Assembly (NCBI GenBank): GCA_012932865.1
Contig: SAXG01000137.1
Location: 1 to 64,000 of the forward strand
From: Amylostereum areolatum
Taxonomy: Eukaryota > Basidiomycota > Agaricomycetes > Russulales > Stereaceae
Reading direction: 5' to 3'
Length of the DNA stretch: 64,000 nucleotides
In this document: one piece after another, positions 46,908 to 59,686 of the stretch
How the letters are laid out: every line of letters starts with the position of its first letter
Numbering within the stretch: position 1 is the first letter of the stretch
Program-made: the position numbers and the translations under genes
Notes under the pieces: model-generated
What the model was told of the DNA's origin: nothing
The model's database searches: none
Seen by the model: only the letters and a program-made list of their open reading frames with translations

Positions 46908-48092
46908 TCAATGCGTCAACTCCCGCCCGTCCCTCCTCAAGCGCGGACTCGGCTCTGGCCACTCCCCAAACTCCCATCCGCCCGCTCCCTCCTGGTGCAT
47001 GTCGGGATTCTTCCACGCGTCCCTCCCTACCGCCGCCGCCGCCGCCGCCCTCCCCCTCTCGTTCAACCGCGGCGGACCCACCACGGTCGGCAACCGCTTC
47101 GCCACAAGCTTTTCGATCCTCTCCAGCATGTGCATGTCCTGTCCAAAGTCCACCTCCTCGTCGTCGAACCAGAGCTTGCGAGCACCGGCCTCGCGGCGGA
47201 CTTCTTCCGTGAGCACGCGCGTGCGCGCGTCGGGCGGGATGCCGTTCACCTTCATCTCCTCGAGGGCCTCGAGCACGCCGCGCAGGTCGCGGAAGCACGT
47301 CCAGCGCGTTTCGATGAGCTGGTTGTAGGCGGGCGTCGTGCACCCGAAGACGTACGAGGAGATGGAGAGGTGGCGGGCGTGGTCGAACATCGCCAGCGCC
47401 AGGTGGGGATCCTTGTACTTGTCCCGGAACGTCCGCATCAGGAGCGCGAGGATGTGCGGGTACGGTAGCGGCTGTAGCGGCGGCATCGGCGCGCGCTTCC
47501 CAGGACCGGCCTTCTTGCGCTCCTCGATCGCCTCGCGCGCGGCGGCCTCGTAGGCCAGGGACTGGGCGAACACCTCGCGCTGCGCCCACTCGAGCAGGTC
47601 GAAGTCGGACACGCAGAGCTCGATCTGCTCCGCCTTGCTGTCGAAGTCCGCGTCCTCGTTCGTCGTCCACGTGTGCGAGGACGCGCGCGCGCGCCCCCGC
47701 ATCCGGCTGAAGAGCTCGCCGACGCCTCCGCGATTTCCTCGGCCAACGCCTTCGGAGGAGGCGCGGGAGGATGCGTCCGTGGCTGGGTCGGTGGGCGTCT
47801 CGTTCTTGCGATCTTCCACGGCTTGGAAAATCATGCTGAACATGTCTTCGAAAGCGTTGACTTCGGTGGCGGTGATCGCTTGACGGCGCGGCGTGCTTGA
47901 GCCGTCGCGCGTTTGGGAGTTCAGGCGCCGTCGCGTGGGGAGGAAGGAGGTCTTGGAGTCGATGTTCTCGAATATGCTGTCCCAGGTAGCGTTTGAGGGG
48001 GCGGACGAGGACGCGACGTTAGGTCCTCTTCGTTCGAGAAAAAGAGACGGCCGGCGTGAGCGAGGCAGGCCTGAGAGATATGGCTGGAACAT
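46908..48092 (-). CDS. Mtf2-like / PPR-type mitochondrial protein
   Basis: A single large exon on the minus strand. The N-terminus (MFQPYLSGLPRSRRPSLFL) is basic and suits mitochondrial import. The core contains FEDMFSMIFQAVEDRKN, IELCVSDFDLLEWAQREVF, YPHILALLMRTFRDKYKDPH, LALAMFDHARHLSISSYVFG and TPAYNQLIETRWTCFRDLRG, which are helical hairpins of the PPR-like type and recall the C-terminal domain of fungal Mtf2 proteins involved in mitochondrial RNA metabolism. The C-terminal tail is Arg/Ala-rich and low complexity. The ATG at 48092 is the first in the frame; possible upstream exons between 48100 and 48500 were not resolved. The frame is intact. Confidence 0.6.
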   Translation of the reverse strand: MFQPYLSGLPRSRRPSLFLERRGPNVASSSAPSNATWDSIFENIDSKTSFLPTRRRLNSQTRDGSSTPRRQAITATEVNAFEDMFSMIFQAVEDRKNETPTDPATDASSRASSEGVGRGNRGGVGELFSRMRGRARASSHTWTTNEDADFDSKAEQIELCVSDFDLLEWAQREVFAQSLAYEAAAREAIEERKKAGPGKRAPMPPLQPLPYPHILALLMRTFRDKYKDPHLALAMFDHARHLSISSYVFGCTTPAYNQLIETRWTCFRDLRGVLEALEEMKVNGIPPDARTRVLTEEVRREAGARKLWFDDEEVDFGQDMHMLERIEKLVAKRLPTVVGPPRLNERGRAAAAAAVGRDAWKNPDMHQEGAGGWEFGEWPEPSPRLRRDGRELTH

Positions 48093-49440
48093 AGACGCAC
48101 TGCGGTAAGAATGGGAATCCGTCGTCGGGATGTGTAGGCGGTGGAGGACTAAAAGGAGGCAGTAAGGTCGTCAGTGCAAAGAACGCCCGAGGACGCATCG
48201 AGGGCAACGCACTGAGAGGACGACGACGGCCCCGCTTCTTCATACTCCGGAATAAGCCTGCCAAAAAAGCGTGTCAGAAACGGCTTTACTGAGACTACAC
48301 GCGACGTACCCCGACGGATCTCTCTCTTCGTGGCCCCTAGAGTGCGTAGAGTATAGTCTTCTCGAACCACCCCTTCTGGTCGACGAGAGGTACTTCCTCG
48401 TCCCCGAGGAAGGAACCCTCCGTTTGAAACCGGAGTAAGTCGGCATGTCCAGGGAGACGTCCTCGACCAGGTGCACTTGACGCGAGCTTGAGGCAAAGGC
48501 GCCCGCTGTCCCCTTCGTGTCCTCGCGCGGGATGCTCCGTTGTTCTTCTCTTGGAAGGGTGAGCTCATCGCGAGGGAAAACGACGACTGGGGAAAGATAT
48601 CAGTGGGTGCTACGGTAAGCGAGACACCGACGATGTGCTCACCTGTCATCGAGCGGCCAAGGAAGGGCGAGACGGCTCTCGCGAGACGCTTCGTGGCTAG
48701 CATCGCAGCGCAGCGCGTGTTTTCAGTCGAAGAACCTTTAATAAGTTGGGGGGCGGGGCTCTTGGACGAGGGGAATCAACGAGAATACGAGCGTGTTGCT
48801 AGAGCCTAGCAGGCCCGGAAAGCGCGAGGCAGGTCGACGTGAAGGTCAAGACTCGGGACTGCACTGAAGCAAGCTTCGTAGACGGATTCCTAATCGTGGG
48901 AATCTCGCATTAGAAAGGACCTTTACTTTTTTGAAGCTCCCCTTTCACATTCCAGCCGAACTCATCTCCCCGAAGGCTACCTCTATAAACTCCTCCTCAG
49001 ACCGTCAGATGAGATACTATATAACGAGGATGTGATTAATGTCTTCAATAGCTACCCAATAGGTAAAACAGTAAGTATCTAAAATATATAATGCGCGTTT
49101 GGGCTGCTCCGGTTCAGCTCTGGTGAAGGACCCGGGGACGGTAATGGTATAGGGGGGATATAACTGGACGAGGTATACTCAAGGACGAAAACGAAGGGCC
49201 GGAGGCGAGCAATTGAGATCGGGAACGCGGTATTCGTACAGCGAGTATGGGTGTATATGTAACAACAGGGTCGGGAGACGGATGCTTTGAGTGGGAGGGA
49301 GAGTGGGAGGCGGGGAAGGAATGTGTGAGTGTCCAAGATGCGATGATGGTAGATATGAAACCGGAGGAAGAAAAGGAGCGGAGCCGTAGATGCTGTCAAG
49401 AAATAAATGAAAAAGGTGCCCTGAGGAGCCCTCAGGCGTG
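48093..49440. other. intergenic, possible 5' exons of the Mtf2-like gene
   Basis: Several splice-like signals occur on the minus strand (for example GTACGTCGCG near 48310) but no motif-bearing exon can be built. Near 48960-49080 the DNA is AT-rich with the duplicate-like words ATATAA and AATATATAA. I see no clear gene. Confidence 0.35.
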
Positions 49441-52400
49441 TCAATGGCGGGGACGGGACTTGGACGTCCTAGGCGGGGCGGAGGTCGATACGGCCCCCAG
49501 TCCGTGCTTGGGGATGTACTCCGGGTCGATCTTGTCGCACTTCAAATGCAGGAGCAGGTTGTGCACGAACGTCTGCTCATACCTGTCCCAAGAGCAATCA
49601 GCCAGCCGGTCCGAGTTCCAGAGGCAAACGAGCACTCACTGCGCGTTCGTAAACACGACCGCCATCGACTCCGAATTGCACCGGAGCAGGTTCGGCGCCA
49701 TGACGAGCGCGAGGTTCGCGCTCGTCATCTTCGTGATCGCCAGCACGCGCTCGTCCAAGAACAGCTGCAGGAAGCTGACGACGAACAGGACCACGCGGCG
49801 GTTGATGGTGGGGAGGCGCTCGACGACGCCGACGCACGCCTCGGGATCGCGCGCGTACTCGATGCAGTCGTTGTACATCTCCTCCGGCACGAGCGGGTCG
49901 CGAAGCTCCCGGAGCCAGAGCTTGAGCAGGGACGCGAGGACGTGCGGGTCGTCCACGCCCTCGAGGGTGTAGTATCCCCGGTCGATCCGCAGTTTGAGCT
50001 CGGACACCAGGTCGCCGTCGCCGGGCACGCGAAAGATGCCCTCGGACTTGGTGCCGCCCAGCGCGAGGATGCCGTCCGCGAGGAAGGGCAGGATGATGGG
50101 GATCTTCTGGTGGGGGTAGTTGCGCTCTTGGAGGCGGTAGATCGCGTCGAGCGACTCGCCGAACGTGGACGGGTTGAATGCTGCGTCCTGGAAAGGGACG
50201 CATGCCGTCAGTCCGTTGTGGTTGGATAGAGAGGAACGAAAGGGCCTACGGAAGCGGTCTCGATCTCCGCGATGGTGGGCGGTTTTCCTCGGGGTCCCTT
50301 CTTCGCGACGATGGACAGCCGTTTCAAGCAGTATTTCGCCATGACGTCCACGCGGCCCTCGGTCTGCGTCGTGCGCTGCTTGAGGAAGGACTGGAGGTAG
50401 GTCTCGAAGTTTTTCGAGGGCGGGAACGTGATGAGCAAGACGCAGAGCAGCTGCCAGCCCTTGAACACGCTCTCCCTGCCATTCCAAAAGGGCGTGAGTT
50501 CCCATTCGGACAGAGCCGCGGTAGGGGAGGACGCACGTGTTGGGGTTTCCGGTCAACTGCTTCATGACCTGGCAGTATATCTCGTCGCGCAACTCCCCGT
50601 GGCCGAGCCCCTCGCCCAACAACCACCTCTCCTCCTCGTATAGTGATATCGCCGCGGGCGACAGAGAACTTGTGGATGCGTTCAACGACGAGGCCGGATC
50701 CGGTAGACGTTGCGGTCGGCCCTCGCGCTCGCGATCGCCCATGAGTCGTTGGATGACCTTGAATATCCTCACGGCGTCCTTATGGAGCGAGCCTGTGATA
50801 TTGAGGAGCGGTGAAGGCAGCGGAGCCTGACCTTCGCTTTAGAATCCCTTCTGGGGCAGGCAGGGGAGGATGGAAACGTATGCACCTTTTGCCATGTCAT
50901 CATCTGCTCCATGGGCACCTTGCGCTTGAAGATGATCCCCGTCCTGTGCGTCGAGAAATACTGCCTTGCGAAATCGGACTCGACGAACTGTTGGATGTCG
51001 CTCGCGAGATCCTCAGGGAGGATGGGGTACATTCTGACCAGATGCTGTCAACGGAGCGCGACGGCTGGGAGCGTCGAAGAACGTACCCTGTGCGGAGGGT
51101 TGCGACGAGCGACGCGACCGGTTGTTTGGAGATAGGTATCGGTTTGCCTGCGGAGCGGCTTTTGACGGGACTGAGGTTCATGGTGGCCTCTGCGCGTATT
51201 CATCAGCCTCCTCCATCAAACGCACCAACGCAAACGCACCTTGATTCAGCGTTGGGCCGCTGATCTCCTTCCCATGCACACGCGGACCCCGCGGGGTAGC
51301 CGGTACGGGCGGTGGTCCAGACGACGGGGTGGCAGAGAGCGGAGACGGCGGGGGCATCGTCCTTGGAGGCGACTCCCGCTCAGCTTGACTTGCGTACCCA
51401 CTTTCCGGTGTGGACATCCCGGCTGAGGTGGGAGAGGGCGGCGTGGATTGGGATTGAGCGAGGAGCTCCACGGCGGCGTGAAGGGATTGCGGTGGCGTGC
51501 GTGTGGGACGGAACGCTGTAGGCGTCGGCGGTTTTGATCGTGAGGCGTCTCCGTTGCGGGGGGGTGTGCCGTTGGGTGTCTTCGTCGACGGACTTGGGGG
51601 GTCGACCGCGAAGCGCGTGCTCCGTGTGCTTCGTTGGCTGCGTTGACTTTTCCCGGACCCACTCCTGTGTACCGAGGCCGCGGGAGATCTGGCGCTGGTG
51701 GGCGAGGGCGGTGCGGAGGCGTCGGTGGTGTAAGGAGAGCCTGGGATGGGCGGAAGGCTGTTGACGGCGAGGTGGTTGAGACCGTGGTACTGCTCGCTGG
51801 AAAAGCTTCTCCGCATCGGAAGATGAGCGGTCTTTTTGTACTGGCCGTTGCTGCTGGTGGACGGCTGCATGCGGGTGGGCGCCTGCCCGTTGTGAGACGT
51901 GGCCGGGCGTCGATCTTTGAGAGCAGGTTTCGGCCTGCGACCGGAGGCGGCGTGCGGGGGAATGTCGGATGCGGGGGCGACGGAGGGGTTGTGGAAGGAT
52001 TTGGAGAGACGACGGCCGAGGGCTGTGTTCTGCACGGGGGATGTTGTTTTAAAAATGGATATAAACGCGAAACGGGGGCTGTACGCACTTGGAGGACGGA
52101 AAGCGGGATGACGAAACCTTCGGGTTTCTCCCATACGGTCTCGCCTGACTTGGTGTGGTAGTAATACGGGATCCCTCCACGCGACTCGTCCGCGATCTCC
52201 CACCATTCTCCGCTATCGTTGGGCGGTAATCTATAAGCATCGGGTCAGATGGCTTGAAACGCAGGGAGGAGACGATGCAAAGGGACGAGGTGCGGCGGGT
52301 AGCAGGTCGGACACGATAACAGTACACGTAGATGACGCAGCCCTGCTCAACCACGGCTAAAGATGGGATGGTGGGGTACGCACACAAAATTGCCTACTGG

Positions 52401-52743
52401 TGGGTCCCACGACACCTCTCCCGTCGCCGGACACGCGAAAAAGGACGATTGAGTCTGTTCGCTGTCCGTGTTGAGCCACAATCAGTCGTTCGTCGAGCGA
52501 TAGACGCACCTGCGGGTCCACGAGCGTCACCCAAAAGTGAGCGCCCCATGCCGTTTCTTCTGCCTGGCCGCCGTTGGTGAGACTGCGTGTGGGCCGTAGC
52601 TTGGGCGCTGCCACGGGGCTGCCGTTGACATGCACCTCGGGGGTCCGCGCGGAAGCCTTGCCTTTGTCCAAAGGGGTTTGAGGCGAACCCTGGGGCATTC
52701 TAGACTGCTGGCTGACGGCGGTGGACTGTTGGCTGTGTGGCAT
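49441..52743 (-). CDS. WW-MyTH4-RhoGAP protein
   Basis: A Rho-family GTPase-activating protein with the domain order of animal ARHGAP39/Vilse. After a low-complexity leader (MPHSQQSTAVSQQSRMPQ), two WW-like modules are encoded near 52500-52380 and 52215-52125; the second reads GIPYYYHTKSGETVWEKPEG. A long Ser/Pro-rich linker follows (about 52015-51240). The MyTH4 region begins near 50830 (GSLHKDAVRIFKVIQRLMGD) and includes EEERWLLGEGLGHGELRDEI, YCQVMKQLTGNPNT and CVLLITFPPSKNFETYLQSF. The RhoGAP domain has GTKSEGIFRVPGDGDLVSEL with the arginine finger, LLKLWLRELRDPLVPEEMYN and MTSANLALVMAPNLLRCNS. The final exon ends at 49441. It probably regulates Rho or Cdc42 at the cortex or cytoskeleton. 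Confidence 0.88.
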
Positions 52744-53551
52744 GTCGAAGGAAGACGCGAAAAATGGTGAAAATGAAAGGGCGAAGGGGGGAGGTGTCGC
52801 TGCGGCTTGCGGTCGTCGATAGGTCCTGCGCTAACTCGTGCGCGGAGCCGAAAAGGCGGAGAACCGACCGGTCGTTGCGAACTTCAGGCTTTGTCTCGAG
52901 AAATTGGCGAATTCCAAGCAGCGCGGGGACGGCAGCGACGAGAGAGCGGGATGGGAGTTGGTGGGGAATGGCAGAGAAAGGGCGCGAGTCGTGACGGCAT
53001 GCCTGCGACCGCACCGCCGCGACCAGCAGTTCTCAAGCATCGTCGACGACCCCCGTCTGCCCGTATCCTCCACATTGCTTCGGATACTCCTTAGATGTAG
53101 ACGGAGTAGCGCGAAAGATTACGACTCGGTATCTTACGATGACCGTGCGTATCCTTGCGTATCTCACCTGGACAATAATCTGCTGAAGCGCTAACTCGCT
53201 CACAGAGCTTTATATCTAAACCTGCGTATCTCGACTTGCACCTCCTTGCGTGATGTACATCTGCACGAGCTGGAATTACATGCAGATTTGGCTTTAGCCT
53301 TGCGAGGGCCATCTCGAGGCTGGGCAGCATCATCCGTGGACATCCATCTGGCAACCCCATCAAGTTTCACTCACGCTCGGACGTCGCCCGGTTCTGTCAT
53401 GCCTCGAATTTCAGAGAGCCCAGGACCCAGGTTCAATTTTCAAAGTACGGGGAGAGCTTGCATTTGCAGGGCTCTATGTGGTCACGAATCTCTCCGACGC
53501 ATCAGTCAAAGTCAGATATACCACTGCATCGTGCGGAACGCACATCCTATT

Positions 53552-55231
53552 TCAACCCGTCCCCGACTCCGACTCCGACTCCTCGTCTTGCGCCGGCGGA
53601 ACTGGCAGAACGAAGTCCTCACCTCCCACGAGCAAACTCGCATACCTCGCCGTCGCCCCCGCCGCCAACCTCGCGATCTCCTCCTCCGAATACCTCGCCT
53701 CCTTCGCCCACACGAACAACGCCTCCACCGTCCGATGCGCCCGCCTCTCCACGTCGAACCACGTCCCCAGCCCGAACGCCTGCGGCACCATCAGCCACGC
53801 CTCCTTGTGCCCGTCCGTCATCGACCACTTGAACCGCGCCCGACACTCCTCGCACACAAAATCCCGCATGGCGGACACGCACCGCTCGTCCAGGATCTGC
53901 AGCGCCTTCGCCGGGTCGTCGTAGAACGCCGCCGCGTGCTCCTCGCCGTCCCGCGCCAGGCGCGCCATCCACTCCGCGCACGAGTACCCCCGACAGCGGT
54001 GCCGGCTCTCGCACTGCACGCGCGCGGCCGCGTTGAACCCGTTCAGATAGCGCAGGGTGTACACCCGGCGCATGCGCAGCACCTGCTCGCGCCCGCGCAG
54101 GATCCGCCCGACCTCGTCCGCCGCGATCGTGATGCGCTCGCCGTCGTCGAGCGTCCACTCGCCCAGGAGCTGCGGTGGGGGGTAGCGCGCGAGCTCCATG
54201 TAGACCGCGGGCAGGACCTGGGGGATGTCGTAGCGCAGGGCGATGTCGAGCACGCGCGCGGCGATGTTGCGCTGGGGCACGCTCATGATCTTCGAATCGC
54301 GGTGGACGAAGTTGTCGAGCCGGGTCGGCCACTCGCTCGTGAGGAACGCGACGGCGGCCTCGCGGAAGCGCGCGCAGGCGTACTTGTGGCTGAGCTCGAG
54401 CAGGGCGACGACGTCCCGCAAAATGACTACGCCTGTGTTCCCGTAGGTGCGTCTGCATGCGCCGTGGCGGTGAGCGTTCGTCCTTTCAATCGAGCGGGAT
54501 GGGGGACTCACGGCATGTAGAGCAGCTGAAGCATCAGCAGCCAGTTCTCCGCCGTCTCCTGCTGGGTGACGATCACCGGCAGCCCCTCGCGCGTCTCCTC
54601 GGTCGGCACCGGCGCGGTGTCGTCCTCGAACATGTAGAAGAACGGCTCCAGATGCGCCGCGAGCATCGTGCGATGGACCTTGAAGAGCACGCAGTGCGAC
54701 AGATCGTTGACGGTGCGGACGGCCTTGATGAAGATGTCGCCTTCGTCGAGTTGCCAGTGCTCGTGCAGGACGTCGGACGAAGACGGGGAGATGGGCGGGA
54801 GGTTGAGGTGGGAGGACCAATGTGGCAACAGGAGGTCGTCGTCGCTTGCCTCCTCTGAGTCGTCGGGTGCGACAGGCTCCACCCCCTGGCCCAATTCCTC
54901 TCGAAATAGGACCACGGGTTCGTCGATGGAGACCTCCTTCACCTTGGGCTTCTTCGCCCTGCGCCTTTCACCGTAAGGCCCCGGCTGGCGATTGTACTTC
55001 GGTCGAACGACCGCTATGATCATCCCGAACATCATCAGCCACACAGTTCTACGCCTCAGAATCGGACCGCGCACGTTTCGTTGGGGTCCCGCTCCCAGAC
55101 ACGTCGTGATATCCACCAGAGATCGCTGGTTTGCGCCAGTTGCGCCGCGGCAGACCCTCGTCAGGGACATCCCGGGGATCCCAGATCATCCTGGCGCGCT
55201 TCGTTCCTCGAGGTAAAGGTGGGGGTTCCAT
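53552..55231 (-). CDS. BTB/POZ-domain protein, basidiomycete type
   Basis: The first exon (MEPPPLPRGTKRARMIWDPR) is basic and joins, through an intron of about 70 nt, to VVRPKYNRQPGPYGERRRAK. The BTB domain follows: GDIFIKAVRTVNDLSHCVLF, KVHRTMLAAHLEPFFYMFED, PVIVTQQETAENWLLMLQLL, and, after an intron at about 54515-54450, VVALLELSHKYACARFREAA. The C-terminal half is helical (VLDIALRYDIPQVLPAVYME) and has a Cys-rich part (CESRHRCRGYSCAEW and FVCEECRARFKW) that may bind zinc. Fungal BTB proteins of this kind are numerous and mostly uncharacterised; they may act with Cullin-3 or in transcription. The stop is at 53552 after a Glu/Ser-rich tail. No damage seen. Confidence 0.8.
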
Positions 55232-56344
55232 TGAAGGATGTGGATGATGCGATGCGATGTTGGTTCAGGGCTGTGGGGGAAATTAAAGAACGACGTTCAC
55301 GTTGCTCCGCCTTTATACTGCGATTGTGTCCATTGTTCTTCTTGTTTGTATTGTTTTTGTTCTCGCTTTGGCCCGCAATCACGTGACCCGACCTCACCAA
55401 AGCGCAGTTGACTCAGAGCCTGGCAGCCTGCAACCGTCCGTCCAGTCTTGCTTGCAACGACACTTCGCCATCTATCTATCTATCAATGTCGGTGACGATT
55501 TCCAGTATGTATCAACTGGAATAGAAACTCGCAGCATAGCATTCAAACATTCAAAACATTGTGCCATCTGCCTATACAAAGCTAGGTCGCGCGACTCGAG
55601 GTTCTTCCTCTTCGTCCTTGTACTTTCTCGATAGCCTTGGTCCCGACCTCCCAGATTTCATCCCCGAGGAATAGTTCAGAATTCCATCAAACACGGGTAT
55701 CTCTATCTTTGGCGGGTGCTACTGGTAACGTTCTGGTCGTCAATCAGCACACAGAAGACCCTCTTAGGTGCGTGAGTGGCGCTTCGTCCTTTTACATTCG
55801 GGGGCGGGCTTATTTCTGTTCAGATGCTATGTCTCACAGATGCTTGTACGCCACTCAGCGTGGTCTTTCATACAGCTCATGGGCATCACGGCGGACCTGA
55901 GGCCTGACCCACTACCAAGGTATCCCTCCACGTATCGCCACAGGAAACCACACGCGATTTCCACGTGCATCATCCGAGGACATGGATGAGGAGAATGCGA
56001 CTTCGACTTCGACGCTAATTAGTTTCCTACCAGGGCTGCCTCCCGGCGTTGAGTTCTGCAAGGTTGGCTCTCACAGTCGCCCCACGTGTGAGGCCGATCA
56101 CAATCCAGGACTCTCTGAGCCACCCCCCAGGATCCCTCCCCCAGCCTCCCCCCACGGACGCAACCCTCATTCGGGGTGGCTCACCGCGTCCGCCCCGGTT
56201 TGCTCAGAAAACCCAGGTCGCCACTCTCGCATTCCAAACCTTGTATCCCACGATAAGCACGCCAAAACCCCGTTCGCGCCGTCCGCTGCTGATCCGCAGG
56301 GTGCATAAAACACGTACCGGAATCCAGCATCGTAGTCGCAGTCT
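55232..56344. other. intergenic
   Basis: About 1.1 kb between the divergent BTB gene and an unresolved plus-strand gene. It contains simple ATCTATCT repeats near 55468-55484. The frames present are short and without motifs. Confidence 0.45.
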
Positions 56345-57480
56345 TTGATGCCCTCGCATTCGTCCCATAGTTCGCCCGCGATGGAATGGCTTTCCGCCGG
56401 TGCCAGCGCCGTCCAGGCGGTCCGCATCGTCTACGACACCGTCAAGCACCACACGCCCACGTCCCAGCTACACCAGGGACAGCATCATCTCTACAAAGGC
56501 ATCGGGAAGATTCACAGACATATGGAAAAGCTCCCTCCGCGCGCACTGAGCGCGTTGATGCACAAGCACGACCAGTTCGTCCTCTCGGCCTTTTCTCCAC
56601 ACGGAGCTCTCTTTGCTGATTGGATCCGCGGTGCGTAGCCTGGTTGAAGAGGAACGTGAGGTGAGGATGGAACGCGAGAAACCGCTAGGTGCCATACGAG
56701 CGTGGGGACCCGCGCACGAGTTCAAAGACCATGCAGAGAACTTTACGCAGGAGGTCTCCGTACGCTCTACCCCGCGGTCTCAATTCGCCCTACTGACACT
56801 CCGGTCCTAGCGATCGACGCACGACCTGCGCGCCACAGAGATAAACAGCTACTTGGATCAAAGCCGGTCGTGGGAGAAGTCGACGGGGTCGAGGGAATCA
56901 GAGCCTCATCACGACACAGCGTCGAGTCATCGCCACGAACGGACCCATCCTTCTCACTCGAGCTCAAAGACGGCATCTTCGCATCACGCTACGCCGCGTA
57001 TATATCTCCCCCGCAAGCTCTACGACACAAAGCACCTCGTTCCCCGGTACCTCCCAGCAGCTTCCGGCCGTATCGAGAGGACACACATACTATCCCATCC
57101 TCGCACGCTCAATCCGGCTCTCGCGCGCATATTGCATCCACAGCGCATCACGTTAACCGTAGTCGCTCGTCCGAGACCCTGGTGAACCGCGATGACCTCG
57201 AGCACGTCCCTCGTCGACCCCGAAGGCAATACACTCACGGTCCCGGACAGAGGGACGGGTACGGGACGCGTGCGCACCCGCACTCTCAATCGACCATCTC
57301 AGTCTCATCGCAGAAGCCTTACTCGGAGAAGACACGGCACCCCCATACAATGGACATCGCATCCCGTACGTATACAAATGCGGCGAATCATCGTCGGGCA
57401 CAACTACAAGTCATCTTCTGGAGAAATTGGCCGTTCGTGTTCGTATTTTCCCCTTTCACCCCACTCCCTGGCCACTAACT
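56345..57480 (+). CDS. unrecognised protein, gene structure uncertain
   Basis: The first segment reads MPSHSSHSSPAMEWLSAGAS, then AVQAVRIVYDTVKHHTPTS, LYKGIGKIHRHMEKLPPRAL and FADWIRG. A second segment in another frame continues LVEEEREVRMEREKPLGAIR and AWGPAHEFKDHAENFTQE, then splices (about 56754-56811) to STHDLRATEINSYLDQSRSW followed by a His/Ser/Arg-rich disordered tail whose frame is unclear. The change of frame at about 56636 has no convincing intron, so either a frameshift or an unusual splice is present. I do not recognise the family; the first half looks helical. Confidence 0.4.
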
Positions 57481-58034
57481 TAACGGTATCGCTTAGACGG
57501 CGATATTGCACAGTCTTCAGTACCCGACGGTCGCTCCACCTATCCTCGTACGTCGACACTTTGTTTTCGGAATGATCATATACCCGACTCACAGGCATTG
57601 ATAGTGTCTGCAAATTCGGGAAGCATGAATGTATACGTATTGCCACAACGGAATGGGAGTTCTGTCACGATCAATATCCCTTTTTCTGTCCATCAACGGA
57701 GGTCCAGGGCAGGAAAGATATGCGGCCGCTACCATGACTTGTTTTGCTGTGAACGTCGCGCACGTATTTCTCTCATTATTCATCCATCCTATTCACTCCC
57801 GAGGCCTCGAACGTCATTTTCTAATGCACGTCTACTCGTCTTGTATGGGCTCCTTCCTTCGCCCCGAAGCTACAATACCTATGTACCGTCTCTCGACTCG
57901 GTCACAAACTCCTCACTGCGTGGCTTGACTCGTGTAATGCTTAGTATCTTAGTACCTTACGGTTCTACATGGAATAGTCCAACGTTCAACGCTCCTTATA
58001 CCCCGAGTGATAGAGAGCAGACGGGCGCGTGAGT
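57481..58034. other. intergenic
   Basis: Short spacer at the 3' side of the S1/P1 pseudogene. Only short frames without motifs are present. Confidence 0.45.
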
Positions 58035-59686
58035 CTAACGATCGAAGACGGCGTCCAGCCAGGCTGCGAGGCGGAACCCCTGCTTCGCGAGCTGCATGTC
58101 GATCTGTCCATGCCGGACCTATCAGCGATTGTGGATATGTATATATACAAGAGGCGGACGTACGACGGGGATGGCAGCGTTGAAATACGCGCCCGTGCAG
58201 AGGTCCTGTCCAGTAGTAAAATCAAAGACGTTGGTCTGCGCGATGGCGACAAATGTGAGTAAGGACGACTCGAAGGAGCACGGGAAAAGAAAAAGATGGC
58301 CGTACGCAGTCGAACGCGTTAGCTTCTTGCGCCCATGTAAGGGGGCAGGACGTTCCCTTGAGCGCGGAGGAGGTGAATGCAGCTCAACCATCCAGTCGAG
58401 GCAGACTTGAACGATCCCGTCTGGTGTCGAAGGTCGATTAGGATTCCGCTTCAGGCGTGAGTTCTCGAAATACGACTCGCCTTGATTTGCGTCGCGAGCG
58501 AGGACGCGTACGTCTGCGCGCTCCCGCCGAAGCGCGAATCGGCGCTCTTCGTGAGCATGCCCGTGTCTATGCAACCTCCGGTATGCCGTCCAAAAAAAGA
58601 GATCGAAAGAAAGCGAGCGTACCCCATGCAGCATGCAGATTGGTGGATTTTCCGGAGCAGATGGCATCAATGTCATTTCCGCCGACCTCAAGGGCCTGGT
58701 CGAGCCGTGGGGTGTGTGGGTGAGTATAACCTAGCGAGAACAGGTGAGGAAAATGACGCACCTCGTCATGCAATGGCTGGCCGATGTCGCCCACGAACTG
58801 AAAGATAGGAAGTCAGATTCCTACCAACCCGGTGTACGGGATGCGCATACGTGAGCTGGTGATAGGGAAAGACCGTGCTCGTCAGAATATGAACGACGGA
58901 CGACGGAAACAGAGATACTCACTGACGAAGAGCAACGCCTGCTGACGCTGCGTCGCGCTCAGGCTCCTGAAAAAAATTATGAGGGCGCTCATCATCATCG
59001 TCCACGATTAGAACTCACGTTTCCAGAAGACGCGTGGTATAGTTCTGAATAGCGCTGACTGAAAAAAACAAACGCAGTCATGAACGTTGAACACTGAGCC
59101 TATGCAAACGACACACGCGACATACCAACGCAGCCTTCACTGCCGCAATCGCGGTTCAAGTTAACGGAGCACGAGTCGGGCGGGTTGTCTTCAAAACACA
59201 ATGCATCAGGGAGCCGTCTCCAATGACGATGGAAAAAAGAAGCGTACCGTTGGCGGTCGATAAAGTGGAACGGGGCGCTAAATTTAAAACGCAGCTTCGG
59301 AACGAACATCGTCTGCCCACTATAGAGACACAAATATGTCAGATGGCCGTAATTAACAAGCGAGGGGGTGGGTACAGTGGCAGCGGGGACCGAGGGAGAA
59401 GTTGAAATTGGGAGCCCAGGAGGGTTTGCACGTTGGACAGCGTGTTCGTGCTGATGAACTAAGCCCCAGGTTAGCACACGACCTTACTCGTGAATTGATT
59501 GTTAGGAAAACTCACCTGCATTGCGACGAATCTTTTGGATAGCGAAGAGTCAGCAAGGAAAGCGAAGCAGAGAAACAATGCAGATAGCGCTCACCCAATC
59601 GTCTGGTGACCCAAAGCGCCCCAAGCGAATGCCCCAAGAGGGGCAAAGGAGAGCGCGGTAGCAGAGAGATGGACAAAGTTCTTCAT
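58035..59686 (-). pseudogene. decayed S1/P1-type nuclease, second copy
   Basis: Collinear with the gene at 12804-14584. The signal peptide (MKNFVHLSATALSFAPLGAF) runs into AWGALGHQTIG at the ATG 59686; then FVAMQ, FISTNTLSNVQTLLGSQF, WADDVRSEAAF, KFSAPFHFID, DSCSVNLNRDCGSEGCV, LSATQRQQALLFV, the micro-exon CTCAC (58851-58855), FVGDIGQPLHDE, STNLHAAW, GMLTKSADSRFGGSAQTY, VFDFTTGQDLCTGAYF and IDMQLAKQGFRLAAWLDAVF, with the stop at 58035. The frame breaks at least twice: one extra T in a T run at about 59280, between WADDVRSEAAF and KFSAPF, and again at about 58370 before the block TWAQEANAFDC. Introns remain recognisable. Unlike the intact copy it keeps the canonical WAD block. Recent pseudogenisation is most likely; sequencing indels are the alternative. 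Confidence 0.75.

Noticed and set aside
53619..54458. 279-codon Arg/Ala-rich frame overlapping the BTB gene
   Set aside because: It is an alternate-frame shadow of the BTB exon with low-complexity composition.
55468..55490. ATCTATCT repeat as a CRISPR-like or regulatory array
   Set aside because: Only a handful of tetranucleotide units without spacers.
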